Shown: in pieces, positions 9,299 to 16,955 of the stretch | Position numbering within the stretch: position 1 is the stretch's first letter | Layout of the letters: each line of letters starts with the position of its first letter | Assembly: GCF_016135805.1 (NCBI RefSeq) | Contig: NZ_JADWOX010000014.1 | Span: forward strand, 62,001-126,000 | Direction of reading: 5' to 3' | DNA: 64,000 bases | Source: Caulobacter hibisci | Lineage (GTDB): Bacteria > Pseudomonadota > Alphaproteobacteria > Caulobacterales > Caulobacteraceae | Made by a program: the position numbers and the translations under genes | The notes under the pieces: model-generated | The model's database searches: none | Seen by the model: only the letters and a program-made list of their open reading frames with translations | What the model was told of the DNA's origin: nothing

Positions 9299-9561
9299 GC
9301 TTGGCCCTCGCGATCGTCGCCGCCGCCCCTCGCCACCGCCTGCGGGCCCAGAACCCGGGCCGCGCATTCCGCCTTGATGAAGGCCGCCATCGGCGCGCCG
9401 GCGACCAGTCGCTTGACGACCGGGACCGCCTGCTCGCCCAGCAGCATGCCTAGAAGGCCGAGCAAGGCGATCGCCGGCGGCGCGGGCGAGCGCACGCCCA
9501 TCAGCGAATAGAGGACGCCCACCAGCAGGCCGGCGCCGATCGAGAGAAGATAGGGCTTCAT
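9295..9561 (-). CDS. XapX-domain small membrane protein
   Basis: 88 residues from ATG 9561. Two hydrophobic segments (about 4-20 and 30-46) surround the XapX/DUF1427 signature: LSIGAGLLVGVLYSLMGVRSP followed by PPAIALLGLLGMLLGEQ, each quoted as a block of about 20. A short polar C-terminal tail follows. XapX proteins are small inner-membrane proteins of undefined role, often beside a metal-dependent hydrolase. Here the stop overlaps the start of the amidohydrolase, which supports a joint function. The frame extends upstream without a credible start. Confidence 0.8.
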   Translation of the reverse strand: MKPYLLSIGAGLLVGVLYSLMGVRSPAPPAIALLGLLGMLLGEQAVPVVKRLVAGAPMAAFIKAECAARVLGPQAVARGGGDDREGQA

Positions 9562-9810
9562 GACCAGGCTCCCTCCGGAAGGCGAGCCGCGCCCAGAGGG
9601 GACGCGACGGCGGACGGTGAGGATCACGAAGGGCGATCCGGCCACCGGCGGCGGGGTCAGATGTCGACCTCCAGCGCCGGGCTGGCTTGAATGGATCGGT
9701 CTATGCGCTGCGCCTCGACCAGGGACAGAGACCGCAAACCAGTTGGGGCGGCGGTCAGCAAAGCAAGGCCTGCGCTCGGCGCCGCAAGCCCGCGAAACCC
9801 CAAAGTTCAC

Positions 9811-9832
9811 TGACCTTTACTGCGCTTTACTC
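9811..9832. promoter_or_regulatory. tandem direct repeat, candidate AraC-regulator operator
   Basis: In the divergent gap between the XapX operon and the AraC gene, CCTTTACT and GCTTTACT follow each other with a 10-base period, one helical turn. AraC-family proteins usually bind direct repeats. The rest of the 333-base gap (9562-9894) shows no gene I can support. Confidence 0.35.
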
Positions 9833-9894
9833 CGGCCTCCGGCTTCAACCACCTAGGCTCACTGCCGAACACGTTTCGTCAGTGGAGAAGACGC

Positions 9895-10362
9895 ATGGCG
9901 CAGGCTGAACTCACCCGAGGTCTCGACGCGGACGCCGCGCGCCGGCCTCCCGCAGCGATCGGAGAAGCTGCGCTCTCGGCGGCCTCGCCGCGTTGGGAAG
10001 GTTTGCTGCCCTGGCAGGCCCGGCGCGTCCGCGACTATGTCGACGGCGGCCTGGATGGCCGCCCGTCGATCAGGGGCGCGGCGGAACAGGCCAGGCTCAG
10101 CCCCAGCTACTTCTCCCGCCGCTTCCGCCAGTCGTACGGCGTCACCTTCTCCAGGTTCGTGGCGCACCGCCGCATCGAGCGGGCACAGTCGATGATGGTC
10201 GGAAGTTCATCGAGCCTCTGCCAGATCGCTCTGGCCTGCGGCTTCACCGACCAGGCGCACTTCACGCGCACCTTCGGTGGACTGATCGGCGCGACGCCGT
10301 CGCAATGGCGCAGGATCGCCGTCCGGCCCGGCGATGAAATCAACGCGATCGCCTACGGCTGA
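9895..10362 (+). CDS. short AraC-family transcriptional regulator
   Basis: 155 residues from ATG 9895. The AraC/XylS double helix-turn-helix fills residues 45-145: GAAEQARLSPSYFSRRFRQS is the first HTH and IALACGFTDQAHFTRTF the second, followed by GATPSQWR. There is no N-terminal cupin or ligand-binding domain, so this is a DNA-binding-only member. It is transcribed divergently from the XapX/amidohydrolase operon and is a natural candidate regulator of it. The signal is unknown. Confidence 0.88.
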   Translation: MAQAELTRGLDADAARRPPAAIGEAALSAASPRWEGLLPWQARRVRDYVDGGLDGRPSIRGAAEQARLSPSYFSRRFRQSYGVTFSRFVAHRRIERAQSMMVGSSSSLCQIALACGFTDQAHFTRTFGGLIGATPSQWRRIAVRPGDEINAIAYG

Positions 10363-10433
10363 AAACGGCCTCGCTGGCGAGCCTTGCCGCGATGAAAGGG
10401 AAGCACTGGGAATGTCCGCGAATGCGGAGCCGA

Positions 10434-10510
10434 TGGCGCGCCCTGCAGGATTCGAACCTGCGACCGTTCGCTTAGAAGGCGAATGCTCTATCCAACTGAG
10501 CTAAGGGCGC
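10434..10510 (-). tRNA. tRNA-Arg (TCT)
   Basis: The 77-base cloverleaf reads on the minus strand. Acceptor GCGCCCT pairs with AGGGCGC, the anticodon loop is TTCTAAG with anticodon TCT, the T-arm is GGTTCGAATCC, and the CCA end is encoded. It decodes AGA/AGG. Confidence 0.95.
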
Positions 10511-10538
10511 GCGCTCGCCGGCCCAGCCGTTTGGACCC

Positions 10539-10844
10539 TTAGTGGGTCCAGGGCTGCTTGCGGTTGGCCGCGAAGTTGTCGGCGTAGGCCTTGATGATCC
10601 GCTTGGGAACCTTGGGTTCGAACAGCTGGAACGAGATCTCGTGCCGCTGGGCGTAGGCGATGGCCTCGTCGCGGGTTTCGAAGGTCAGGCGCACCTGGCC
10701 GTTCATGTCGCTCGACTGGGTCCAGCCCATCAGCGGGTCGGGCCTGCGGGCCGAGGCCGGCTCAAACTCGAGCACCCAGTCCTTGGTCTTGGCCTTGCCC
10801 GACTGCATGGCGTTCTTGGCCGGACGATAGATGCGGGCGAGCAT
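10539..10844 (-). CDS. NADH-quinone oxidoreductase accessory subunit, NDUFS4/18 kDa type
   Basis: 101 residues from ATG 10844, with GGAGAGG just upstream. The sequence is the ETC complex I subunit family (mitochondrial NDUFS4 homologue): ARIYRPAKNAMQSGKAKTK, LEFEP, DPLMGWTQSSDMNGQVRLTF and AIAYAQRHEISFQLFEP, then the conserved KRIIKAYADNF. In alphaproteobacteria it is a supernumerary subunit of the peripheral arm of complex I. The gene stands alone between two tRNA genes, away from the nuo operon, which is common for this subunit. Confidence 0.92.
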   Translation of the reverse strand: MLARIYRPAKNAMQSGKAKTKDWVLEFEPASARRPDPLMGWTQSSDMNGQVRLTFETRDEAIAYAQRHEISFQLFEPKVPKRIIKAYADNFAANRKQPWTH

Positions 10845-10870
10845 GGACCTCTCCAAACGGCTCAGGCTGA

Positions 10871-10947
10871 TGGTCGGAGCGGCAGGATTCGAACCTGCGA
10901 CCCTCTGCTCCCAAAACAGATGCGCTACCAGGCTGCGCTACGCTCCG
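10871..10947 (-). tRNA. tRNA-Pro (TGG)
   Basis: A 77-base cloverleaf on the minus strand: acceptor CGGAGCG pairs with CGCTCCG, the anticodon loop carries TGG, the T-arm is GGTTCGAATCC, and the CCA end is encoded. A second proline isoacceptor (GGG) lies at 29880-29956. Confidence 0.95.
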
Positions 10948-11048
10948 GTCATCAGCAAGGGGTTGCTCCTACTCGGCTTTGGGGGCCGAAAGCAAGCCTT
11001 CGCGGACGGTTTCTGTCGCATGGCGGCGTGGCGGAAAAGCCGGCCGCT

Positions 11049-11645
11049 TCAGGTTCCGGTGATCTCGGCGACGACCAGGCCCTTGGGGCCCTGGGCGAAG
11101 CGGACCATCACGTCGTCGCCCGGCTGCAGGTCTTCCAGCCCGCCGCGGCGCAGGGTCTCGATATGGACGAAGATGTCGCCCGGCGCCTCGTCGCGAACGA
11201 CGAAGCCGTAGCCCTTGGTGCGGTTGAACCATTTGACCTTGGCGCGCTCCGGCGGACCGGCGGGTTCGAGGGACTGGCGCGACGCGCCGCCCCCGAAGCC
11301 GCTGCGCAGGCCGTCGCGGCGGGGCGCGGCCTCGTCGAAGGTGCGGCGCGGGCGGTCCAGCGGCGGCGGGGCCGAGGTCTCGTCGAGATCGACCACTTCG
11401 GTGACCTGCCAACCCTTGGCACGCTTGACCACGTCGCAGACGATCACCGAGCCCTCGAGGGCCGATTCACGGCCGCAGTTGCGCAGCGAGGTGACGTGGA
11501 GCAGCACGTCCTTCAGGCCGGTCTGGCCTGGGTCATCGGGTACGATGAAGCCGTACCCCTTGCCGGTGTCGAACCATTTTACGCGACCGCTGATGCGCAC
11601 GAGGTCTTCGTGCAATCCCGATCCATCCAAGTCGTAACCAGACAT
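11049..11645 (-). CDS. double cold-shock-domain protein (CspC/CspD type of Caulobacter)
   Basis: 198 residues from ATG 11645. There are two cold-shock domains. Residues 16-80 have [16 protein letters not shown] with RNP1 KGYGFI and a diverged RNP2 DVLLHV. Residues 134-198 have [16 protein letters not shown] and DIFVHI. A basic, Pro/Arg-rich linker joins them. Caulobacter has such two-domain Csp proteins alongside single-domain ones, and they bind RNA or single-stranded DNA. The 170-base gap upstream could hold a leader. Which paralogue this is cannot be decided here. Confidence 0.9.
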   Translation of the reverse strand: MSGYDLDGSGLHEDLVRISGRVKWFDTGKGYGFIVPDDPGQTGLKDVLLHVTSLRNCGRESALEGSVIVCDVVKRAKGWQVTEVVDLDETSAPPPLDRPRRTFDEAAPRRDGLRSGFGGGASRQSLEPAGPPERAKVKWFNRTKGYGFVVRDEAPGDIFVHIETLRRGGLEDLQPGDDVMVRFAQGPKGLVVAEITGT

Positions 11646-11819
11646 TCCGCCCCTCTGGCTCGCCCAATCAGCCCAAAGGAGCGAGCACCACAAGAATAAC
11701 ACTGTTCTCGCGGGAGGAGAGCCGTCAATGGGCAAATGTCGCAGAAAGGCCGCAATACGAAAGGCGCGACATTTAGTCGCGGCCTCTATGTCGTGCGGGA
11801 AATTTTTGAACGCTGCGGT

Positions 11820-11894
11820 TGGTAGTCCCTAGGGGAGTCGAACCCCTCTCTCCAGAATGAAAATCTGGCGTCCTAACCGATAGACGAAGGGACC
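11820..11894 (-). tRNA. tRNA-Glu (TTC), copy 1
   Basis: A 75-base cloverleaf on the minus strand: acceptor GGTCCCT with AGGGACT (G-T at the first pair), anticodon stem CCAGA/TCTGG, anticodon TTC, T-arm GGGGTTCGACTCCCC, CCA encoded. It is identical to the second copy 132 bases away. Confidence 0.95.
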
Positions 11895-11951
11895 ACTAAG
11901 CTTCGAAGAAGCAGGTAATCCGCAGCAGTTCAAAAGTACAGCCCTCGCGGC

Positions 11952-12026
11952 TGGTAGTCCCTAGGGGAGTCGAACCCCTCTCTCCAGAATGAAAATCTGG
12001 CGTCCTAACCGATAGACGAAGGGACC
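11952..12026 (-). tRNA. tRNA-Glu (TTC), copy 2
   Basis: Identical in sequence to 11820-11894, same strand, separated by 57 bases of unrelated spacer. Together they form a tandem duplication of the Glu tRNA gene, probably transcribed as one unit. Confidence 0.95.
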
Positions 12027-12095
12027 ATCTCGCCGCGAGGAGCCGGGGATATACAAAGGCTCCCCGAAGAGCGCAAGCGCCCAGATGCGATTTTT

Positions 12096-13913
12096 TTATT
12101 CCGTCCACATCCGGGGATCGGCGGCGTCCTCGATCTCCAGCTGGACCCCTTCCCGGCCCATGTAATCGTCGGGTTTCAGGCGGCCGACCACGTGCAGCGC
12201 ACCGCCGCCGGCCAGCAGCCTGCGGCCAAGATCGGTCTCGGCCGAGCGCCAGGACATGGCCTTGAGGCGATCGCCGGAGGGGCCGACGAGGTCGACTCGC
12301 ACGTGACCGCCGCGCAGGGCCATGACCCGTTCGGGCCGCACGCCGGTCAGGGCGAACAGCGGCTCGACATTGCCGGGGCCGAACGGGGCCATCTGCTGGA
12401 ACTCGGTCCACAGGGCGCGGTTGGCGGCGCGCGGCTGGACCAGGGCGTCGATCTCGACCGCCTCGGGACCGATTTCGGCCATCTCGCCGGCCAGGGCCTC
12501 CTCCAGGAAGGCCCGCAGCTCGGGAATCGAATCGGGACGCACCGTGAGTCCGGCCGCCATGGCGTGCCCGCCCCCGGCCATCAGTATGCCGGCCTCGAAG
12601 GCGGCCTGCACGGCGCGGCCCAGGTTCACCCCCGGCTGCGAGCGGCCCGAGCCCTTGGCGATTCCCGCCGCCCGGTCGATGCCGATGACGATGGTCGGCT
12701 TGCGATAGCGCTCGCGCAGGCGGCTGGCGACGATGCCGACGACGCCGGGGTGCCAGTCCTCGCCCGCCACGACGATGACCGGGGCCTCGGGATCGAAATT
12801 GCTGCCGCGCTCGAGAATCGCCGCGGCTTCCTCGACCACGGCGGCCTCGACGGCCTTGCGCTCGGTGTTGAGTTCGTCGAGCTCTTCGGCGAGCGCCTGG
12901 GCCTCCAGCGGATCGTCGGTCGAGAGCAGGCGCGCGCCGAGGTCGGAGCGGCCGATGCGGCCGCCGGCGTTGATGCGCGGGCCCAGGATGAAGCCGGCGT
13001 GGAAGACGCTGGCCGCCCCCTGCCCCTTGGCGACCTCCAGCAGGGCCTTGAGGCCCGGATTGGCCCACTTGGACATGACCTTAAGGCCGGTGGCCGTCAG
13101 GGCGCGGTTGAAGCCGACGAGCTGGGTGACGTCGCAGACCTCGCCCAGGGCCGTCAGGTCGAGCCACTGGCGGAGATCCGGCTCGAGCCGCCCCTCGCCG
13201 AACAGGCCGCGCTTGCGGGCCTCGCGGTTGAGGGCGACCAGCAGGATGAAGGTGACGCCGGCCGCGGCCAGCACCCCCTGCCCGCTCTGGCAGCCCGGGC
13301 GGTTGGGATTGACCACGGCGGCGGCGGCCGGCGGGTCCTCGCGCATCAGGTGGTGGTCGATGACCACGACCTCGAGGCCGATGGTGGCGGCGCTGGCGAT
13401 GGCGTCGTAGGCGGCCGCCCCGCAGTCCAGGGTGACGACCAGCTCGGCGCCTGAGTCGCGGATGGTCTTGAAGGCGGCCGGGCTCGGGCCGTAGCCCTCC
13501 TTCAGGCGGTCGGGAATGTAGATCGGCAGCTCGACGCCCATGTGCCGGAACCAGCGCACCAACTGGGCGGCGCTGGTGGCGCCGTCGACGTCGTAGTCGG
13601 CGAACACCATGGTCGGCCGGCCCTGAACCAGGGCGTCGATCAGGATCTCGGCGGCCCGGTCCATGTCGGTGAAGCTGGACGGGTCGGGGAACAGCGCCTT
13701 CAGGGTCGGCTGCAGATAGTCGCGGGCGCTGGACTGGTCGACGCCGCGCGCGACCAGGGCCCGGGCCAGGGGCTCGGACAGGGCGTATTGGCGGGAGAGG
13801 TCGCGAACGACGGCGGCGTCGGCGGCGCGCTCGCGCCAGGCGCGGCCCGACAGCGAGCGCGTGACGCCCAGGAAGGCGGCGTCGGCGACGGGAACGGCAT
13901 GACCGTCGGCCAT
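12096..13913 (-). CDS. recJ: single-stranded-DNA-specific 5'-3' exonuclease RecJ
   Basis: 605 residues from ATG 13913 (TTG 13919 is also in frame). DHH-family exonuclease motifs are present: FADYDVDGATSA (motif I), VVTLDCGAA (II), VVIDHH (III, the DHH motif) and the DHHA1 region with GPRINAGGRIG, then GGGHAMAAGLT. A C-terminal OB-type region ends the protein. RecJ degrades ssDNA in RecF-pathway recombination, base-excision and mismatch repair. It is the last gene of the leftward aminotransferase-hom-glpX-fbp-recJ run, separated from fbp by a 920-base gap. Confidence 0.97.
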   Translation of the reverse strand: MADGHAVPVADAAFLGVTRSLSGRAWRERAADAAVVRDLSRQYALSEPLARALVARGVDQSSARDYLQPTLKALFPDPSSFTDMDRAAEILIDALVQGRPTMVFADYDVDGATSAAQLVRWFRHMGVELPIYIPDRLKEGYGPSPAAFKTIRDSGAELVVTLDCGAAAYDAIASAATIGLEVVVIDHHLMREDPPAAAAVVNPNRPGCQSGQGVLAAAGVTFILLVALNREARKRGLFGEGRLEPDLRQWLDLTALGEVCDVTQLVGFNRALTATGLKVMSKWANPGLKALLEVAKGQGAASVFHAGFILGPRINAGGRIGRSDLGARLLSTDDPLEAQALAEELDELNTERKAVEAAVVEEAAAILERGSNFDPEAPVIVVAGEDWHPGVVGIVASRLRERYRKPTIVIGIDRAAGIAKGSGRSQPGVNLGRAVQAAFEAGILMAGGGHAMAAGLTVRPDSIPELRAFLEEALAGEMAEIGPEAVEIDALVQPRAANRALWTEFQQMAPFGPGNVEPLFALTGVRPERVMALRGGHVRVDLVGPSGDRLKAMSWRSAETDLGRRLLAGGGALHVVGRLKPDDYMGREGVQLEIEDAADPRMWTE

Positions 13914-14833
13914 GGTCAAACCCGCCTGGATTCAGCGTCTTGGGGCATGGGTCCAGCCTAGCCGGTTTGGGGGATTCGATCCATTGCACGCGGCTTCGAG
14001 GTTTGAGAGACCCCTCACCCGACCTGCTTCGCAGGCCACCCTCTCCCGCAAGGGGAGAGGGACATGGGTTTGCGGTCTCCCGCGCGAATGCGCGTTAGGT
14101 CGGGAAGGCGCGGAGCGGCCGGGCGGAGCCCGGAGACCGTAGGGTTTGTTTGCGTTTCGGCTTCGTCAGACCGCTCCGCCGCATCGTTGGCTCGAAGGAC
14201 CGGGGGCGTAGGCGCTATTTCAGCCATTGGCCCGGCTAGCCCTCGGACGGGCAGGATCGACAGCCCCGCGGTAATCCGGCGCGGCCTCGGCTGATCCTGT
14301 TGAACCGGTTTGAACGTTCCCGGCCTGTCTACCCGCTTGCCGCATCACGGAACGGCTGGCGGTCCAGTCACGCCTTCTGAGCGATCCTGCAAACCCGCCC
14401 TTCCCGCAACGCAACCAGCGGCCCCGCTCGATGCGATCACAGCCGCAACTTGGGCCGGTACCAAGAGCCCTCCCCATGACTGGGATGGGTTTGAGTATGC
14501 GGGTGGTTTCGGCGCGTCGGATAAGTTCGGGTGAGAAAGTTGTAGGGCGTTGGTTTGGCTGGACTCTTTTTTGAGTTCGCCGGGGATAGACGCCCGCCAA
14601 TCCCCGTCCGACGAAACAAACATCGCCTTCCTGGGCCTTGTGCCCAGGATCCATCGTGCAGCCGCTCAGACCTTTGGAGAACGGTAGAGGTCTGAGCGGT
14701 CGCAAGCATGGGCCCTCGCCACGAGGGCGAGGGAGGCGGGTTTTGTTGGCTTGGGACGGTCGACGGCGTACCGGCACGCCGGCTGGCGGCGTAACCCCTC
14801 ACCCTCCCTCTCCCTCTGGGAGAGGGTCGCCCC
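13914..14833. other. 920-base gap without a supported gene
   Basis: Between the recJ start and the fbp stop no reading frame has convincing protein character. The gap holds GC-rich palindromic repeat material near both ends (14011-14060 and 14790-14826) and a hairpin at 14713-14733 (CCCTCGCC/GGCGAGGG). The middle (about 14230-14640) is unassigned, with more AT than its neighbours around 14440-14580. I see no tRNA or clear non-coding RNA. The recJ promoter must lie here unless recJ is read through from fbp. Confidence 0.6.
14011..14060. repeat. palindromic extragenic repeat (CCCCTCACCC...GGGGAGAGG)
   Basis: CCCCTCACCC, then the small hairpin CCTGCTTCGCAGG, then CTCTCCCGCAAGGGGAGAG. The same CCCCTCACCC ... 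CTCTCCC...GGGAGAGG theme returns in shortened form at 14790-14826, in the same orientation, beside the fbp stop. It looks like a REP-type intergenic element. Confidence 0.6.
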
Positions 14834-15811
14834 TTAGCCCGCTGCGCTCTCGCGGGCGACTTCGTCGACTTCGTTGGCCGAGCCGAGGACCACCGGCACG
14901 CGCTGGTGAAGCTTGGTCGGAGCCAGGTCGAGGATGGGGGTGACGCCGTCGGTGGCCTTGCCGCCGGCGCGTTCGACGATCAGGGCCATGGGGTTGGCCT
15001 CGTACATCAGGCGCAGCTTGCCCGGCTTGGTCGGCTCGCGGGCGTCCCACGGGTAGAGGAAGATGCCGCCGCGCATCAGGATGCGGTGCACGTCGGCGAC
15101 CATCGAGGCCACCCAGCGCATGTTGAAGTTCTTGGCGCGCGGGCCTTCCTTGCCGGCCAGGCAGCCGTCGACATAGCGGCGGATCGGGGCGGCCCAGTGG
15201 CGCTGGTTGGAGACGTTGATGGCGAACTCGGCCGCATCGGGCGCGATGGTCGGGGCGGCGTGGGTCAGCAGCCACTGGTCGTCGGCGCTGAGGGTGAAGC
15301 CGACGACGCCCGAGGTCAGGGTCAGGACCAGCATGGTCTGGGGGCCGTAGACGGCGTAGCCGGCGGCGACCTGATGGCGGCCCGGCTGCAGGAAGTCGGC
15401 CTCGGTCGGCTCGCGGCCTTCCGGCGCGGGCAGGATCGAGAAGATCGTGCCGACCGAGACGTTGACGTCGATGTTGCTGGAGCCGTCGAGCGGATCGAAG
15501 GTGACCAGGTAGCCGCCCTGGCGACCGGTGGGCTCGATCTCTTCCAGCTCTTCCGAAGCCAGGCCCGCGACGGGCTGGCAGGCCTTGAGGGCGTCGCTGA
15601 GCAGGTCGTTGGTCAGGATGTCGAGCTTCTTCTGCTCCTCGTCCTGGACGTTGACGACCCCGGCCGCGCCGAGATTGCCCAGGATCGCCCCGCCGGCCAC
15701 GATGCGGCTGATGCGGGCGCAGGCGGCGGCGATGTCGGCGACGACGGTCTTGACCGCGGGGCTGGAGGGATCGCCGGCGAGGTGGCTGGCGAGATCGATC
15801 AGGGCGGTCAT
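14834..15811 (-). CDS. fbp: fructose-1,6-bisphosphatase class I
   Basis: 325 residues, the usual class I length. The metal site is in SEELEEIEP and [13 protein letters not shown]. The substrate-binding region includes [16 protein letters not shown] and [15 protein letters not shown]. It hydrolyses fructose 1,6-bisphosphate to fructose 6-phosphate in gluconeogenesis, in the cytoplasm. Its neighbour 119 bases upstream is the unrelated class II enzyme glpX, so two non-homologous enzymes for the same step sit side by side. Confidence 0.96.
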   Translation of the reverse strand: MTALIDLASHLAGDPSSPAVKTVVADIAAACARISRIVAGGAILGNLGAAGVVNVQDEEQKKLDILTNDLLSDALKACQPVAGLASEELEEIEPTGRQGGYLVTFDPLDGSSNIDVNVSVGTIFSILPAPEGREPTEADFLQPGRHQVAAGYAVYGPQTMLVLTLTSGVVGFTLSADDQWLLTHAAPTIAPDAAEFAINVSNQRHWAAPIRRYVDGCLAGKEGPRAKNFNMRWVASMVADVHRILMRGGIFLYPWDAREPTKPGKLRLMYEANPMALIVERAGGKATDGVTPILDLAPTKLHQRVPVVLGSANEVDEVARESAAG

Positions 15812-15930
15812 GCGGAAGGGCCTCGACTGGACGGGCGGCGAAGATCGCCGCGGCTGCGAGCGACTCGCAGACTAGTACGACATTATTACAAGGGCGAACG
15901 GGCCGACCGCCAAGACCGGCCCGACAAGCC

Positions 15931-16881
15931 TCAGACTCGACGCTTCATGCGCACTTCGCGCACGGCGCCGGTCGAGGAATTCATCACCAGGCTGTGGGTA
16001 TGGACGAAGCCGTCCTTGAACCCCACCCCGTCGAGCAGGGCGCCGGAGGTGACGCCGGTGGCGGCGAAGATGGCGTCGGCCCGGACGATCTCGTGCAGAT
16101 CGTACTTCTTGTCGAACTCGGTGACGCCCCAGCGCGCGGCGCGGGCGCGCTCGTCGGCGTTGCGGAACACCAGGCGGCCCTGGAACTGTCCGCCCACGCA
16201 CTTCAGCGCCGCGCAGGCCAGCACGCCCTCGGGCGCGCCGCCGGAGCCGAGATAGAGGTCGACGCCGGTGGCCGGGTCGGCGGTGTTGATGACGCCGGCG
16301 ACGTCGCCGTCGGTAATCAGATTGACCCGCGCGCCGGCCGCCCGAACGGCGGCGATGATCTCGGCGTGGCGGGGACGATCCAGCACGCAGACGGTGATCT
16401 GGGACGGATCGACGCCCTTGGCTTCGGCCAGGGCGCGAACGTTCTCGGCCGGCGACTTGTCGAGATCGATGACCCCGGCCGGATAGCCCGGCCCGCAGGC
16501 GATCTTGTCCATATAGGTGTCGGGCGCGTTCAGCAGCGTGCCCTTGGGCGCCCAGGCCATGACGGCCAGGGCGTTGGGCATGGCCTTGGCCGTCAGGGTG
16601 GTGCCTTCCAGCGGATCCAGGGCGATGTCGACCGCCGGGCCGCCACGGCCGACCTTCTCGCCGATATAGAGCATCGGCGCTTCGTCGCGCTCGCCCTCGC
16701 CGATGACGATCTCGCCGTCGATATTGAGGTCGTTGAGCGCATTGCGCATGGCGTCGACGGCGGCCTGGTCGGCGGCCATCTCATCACCCCGGCCGACCAT
16801 GGTCCAAGACGCGATGGCGGCGGCTTCGGTTACGCGAACCGCATCCAGGACCAGCGAGCGGTCCAGGGTGTTAGAACTCAT
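15931..16881 (-). CDS. glpX: fructose-1,6-bisphosphatase class II (GlpX)
   Basis: 316 residues from ATG 16881. GlpX landmarks: AAIASWTMVGRGDEMAAD, IVIGEGERDEAPMLYIGE, DIALDPLEGTT, LITDGDVAG and YLGSGGAPEGVLAC. It belongs to the lithium-sensitive phosphatase superfamily and is Mn/Mg-dependent. In alphaproteobacteria glpX commonly follows hom, and here it does so after 74 bases. Some GlpX enzymes also act on sedoheptulose 1,7-bisphosphate, which cannot be judged here. It is probably co-transcribed with hom. Confidence 0.96.
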   Translation of the reverse strand: MSSNTLDRSLVLDAVRVTEAAAIASWTMVGRGDEMAADQAAVDAMRNALNDLNIDGEIVIGEGERDEAPMLYIGEKVGRGGPAVDIALDPLEGTTLTAKAMPNALAVMAWAPKGTLLNAPDTYMDKIACGPGYPAGVIDLDKSPAENVRALAEAKGVDPSQITVCVLDRPRHAEIIAAVRAAGARVNLITDGDVAGVINTADPATGVDLYLGSGGAPEGVLACAALKCVGGQFQGRLVFRNADERARAARWGVTEFDKKYDLHEIVRADAIFAATGVTSGALLDGVGFKDGFVHTHSLVMNSSTGAVREVRMKRRV

Positions 16882-16955
16882 CAGTGTCTCCCAGCCCGTG
16901 GCGAGGCTAAATTCCCAATGTCTTCTACACCTGGACCGCTTGTTGCTCGCGGTCT

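Noticed and set aside
7454..9511. A 685-codon plus-strand frame
   Set aside because: It is antisense to the amidohydrolase and XapX genes, with Val/Asp/Gly/His-rich shadow composition and no domain.
11820..12026. Repeated 75-base unit as a possible CRISPR-like array
   Set aside because: The two units fold as tRNA-Glu with anticodon TTC and an encoded CCA. There is no third unit.
10500..12100. tRNA cluster as a phage or island attachment site
   Set aside because: No integrase gene, no direct repeat of a tRNA 3' end and no composition shift are seen nearby.
14220..14777. A 185-codon minus-strand frame in the recJ-fbp gap
   Set aside because: The composition is erratic, with no family resemblance, no ribosome site and a repeat-rich setting.
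15899..15923. CGGGCCG/CGGCCCG hairpin after glpX as a terminator
   Set aside because: It has an 11-base loop and no U-run on the minus strand, so it is too weak to list.
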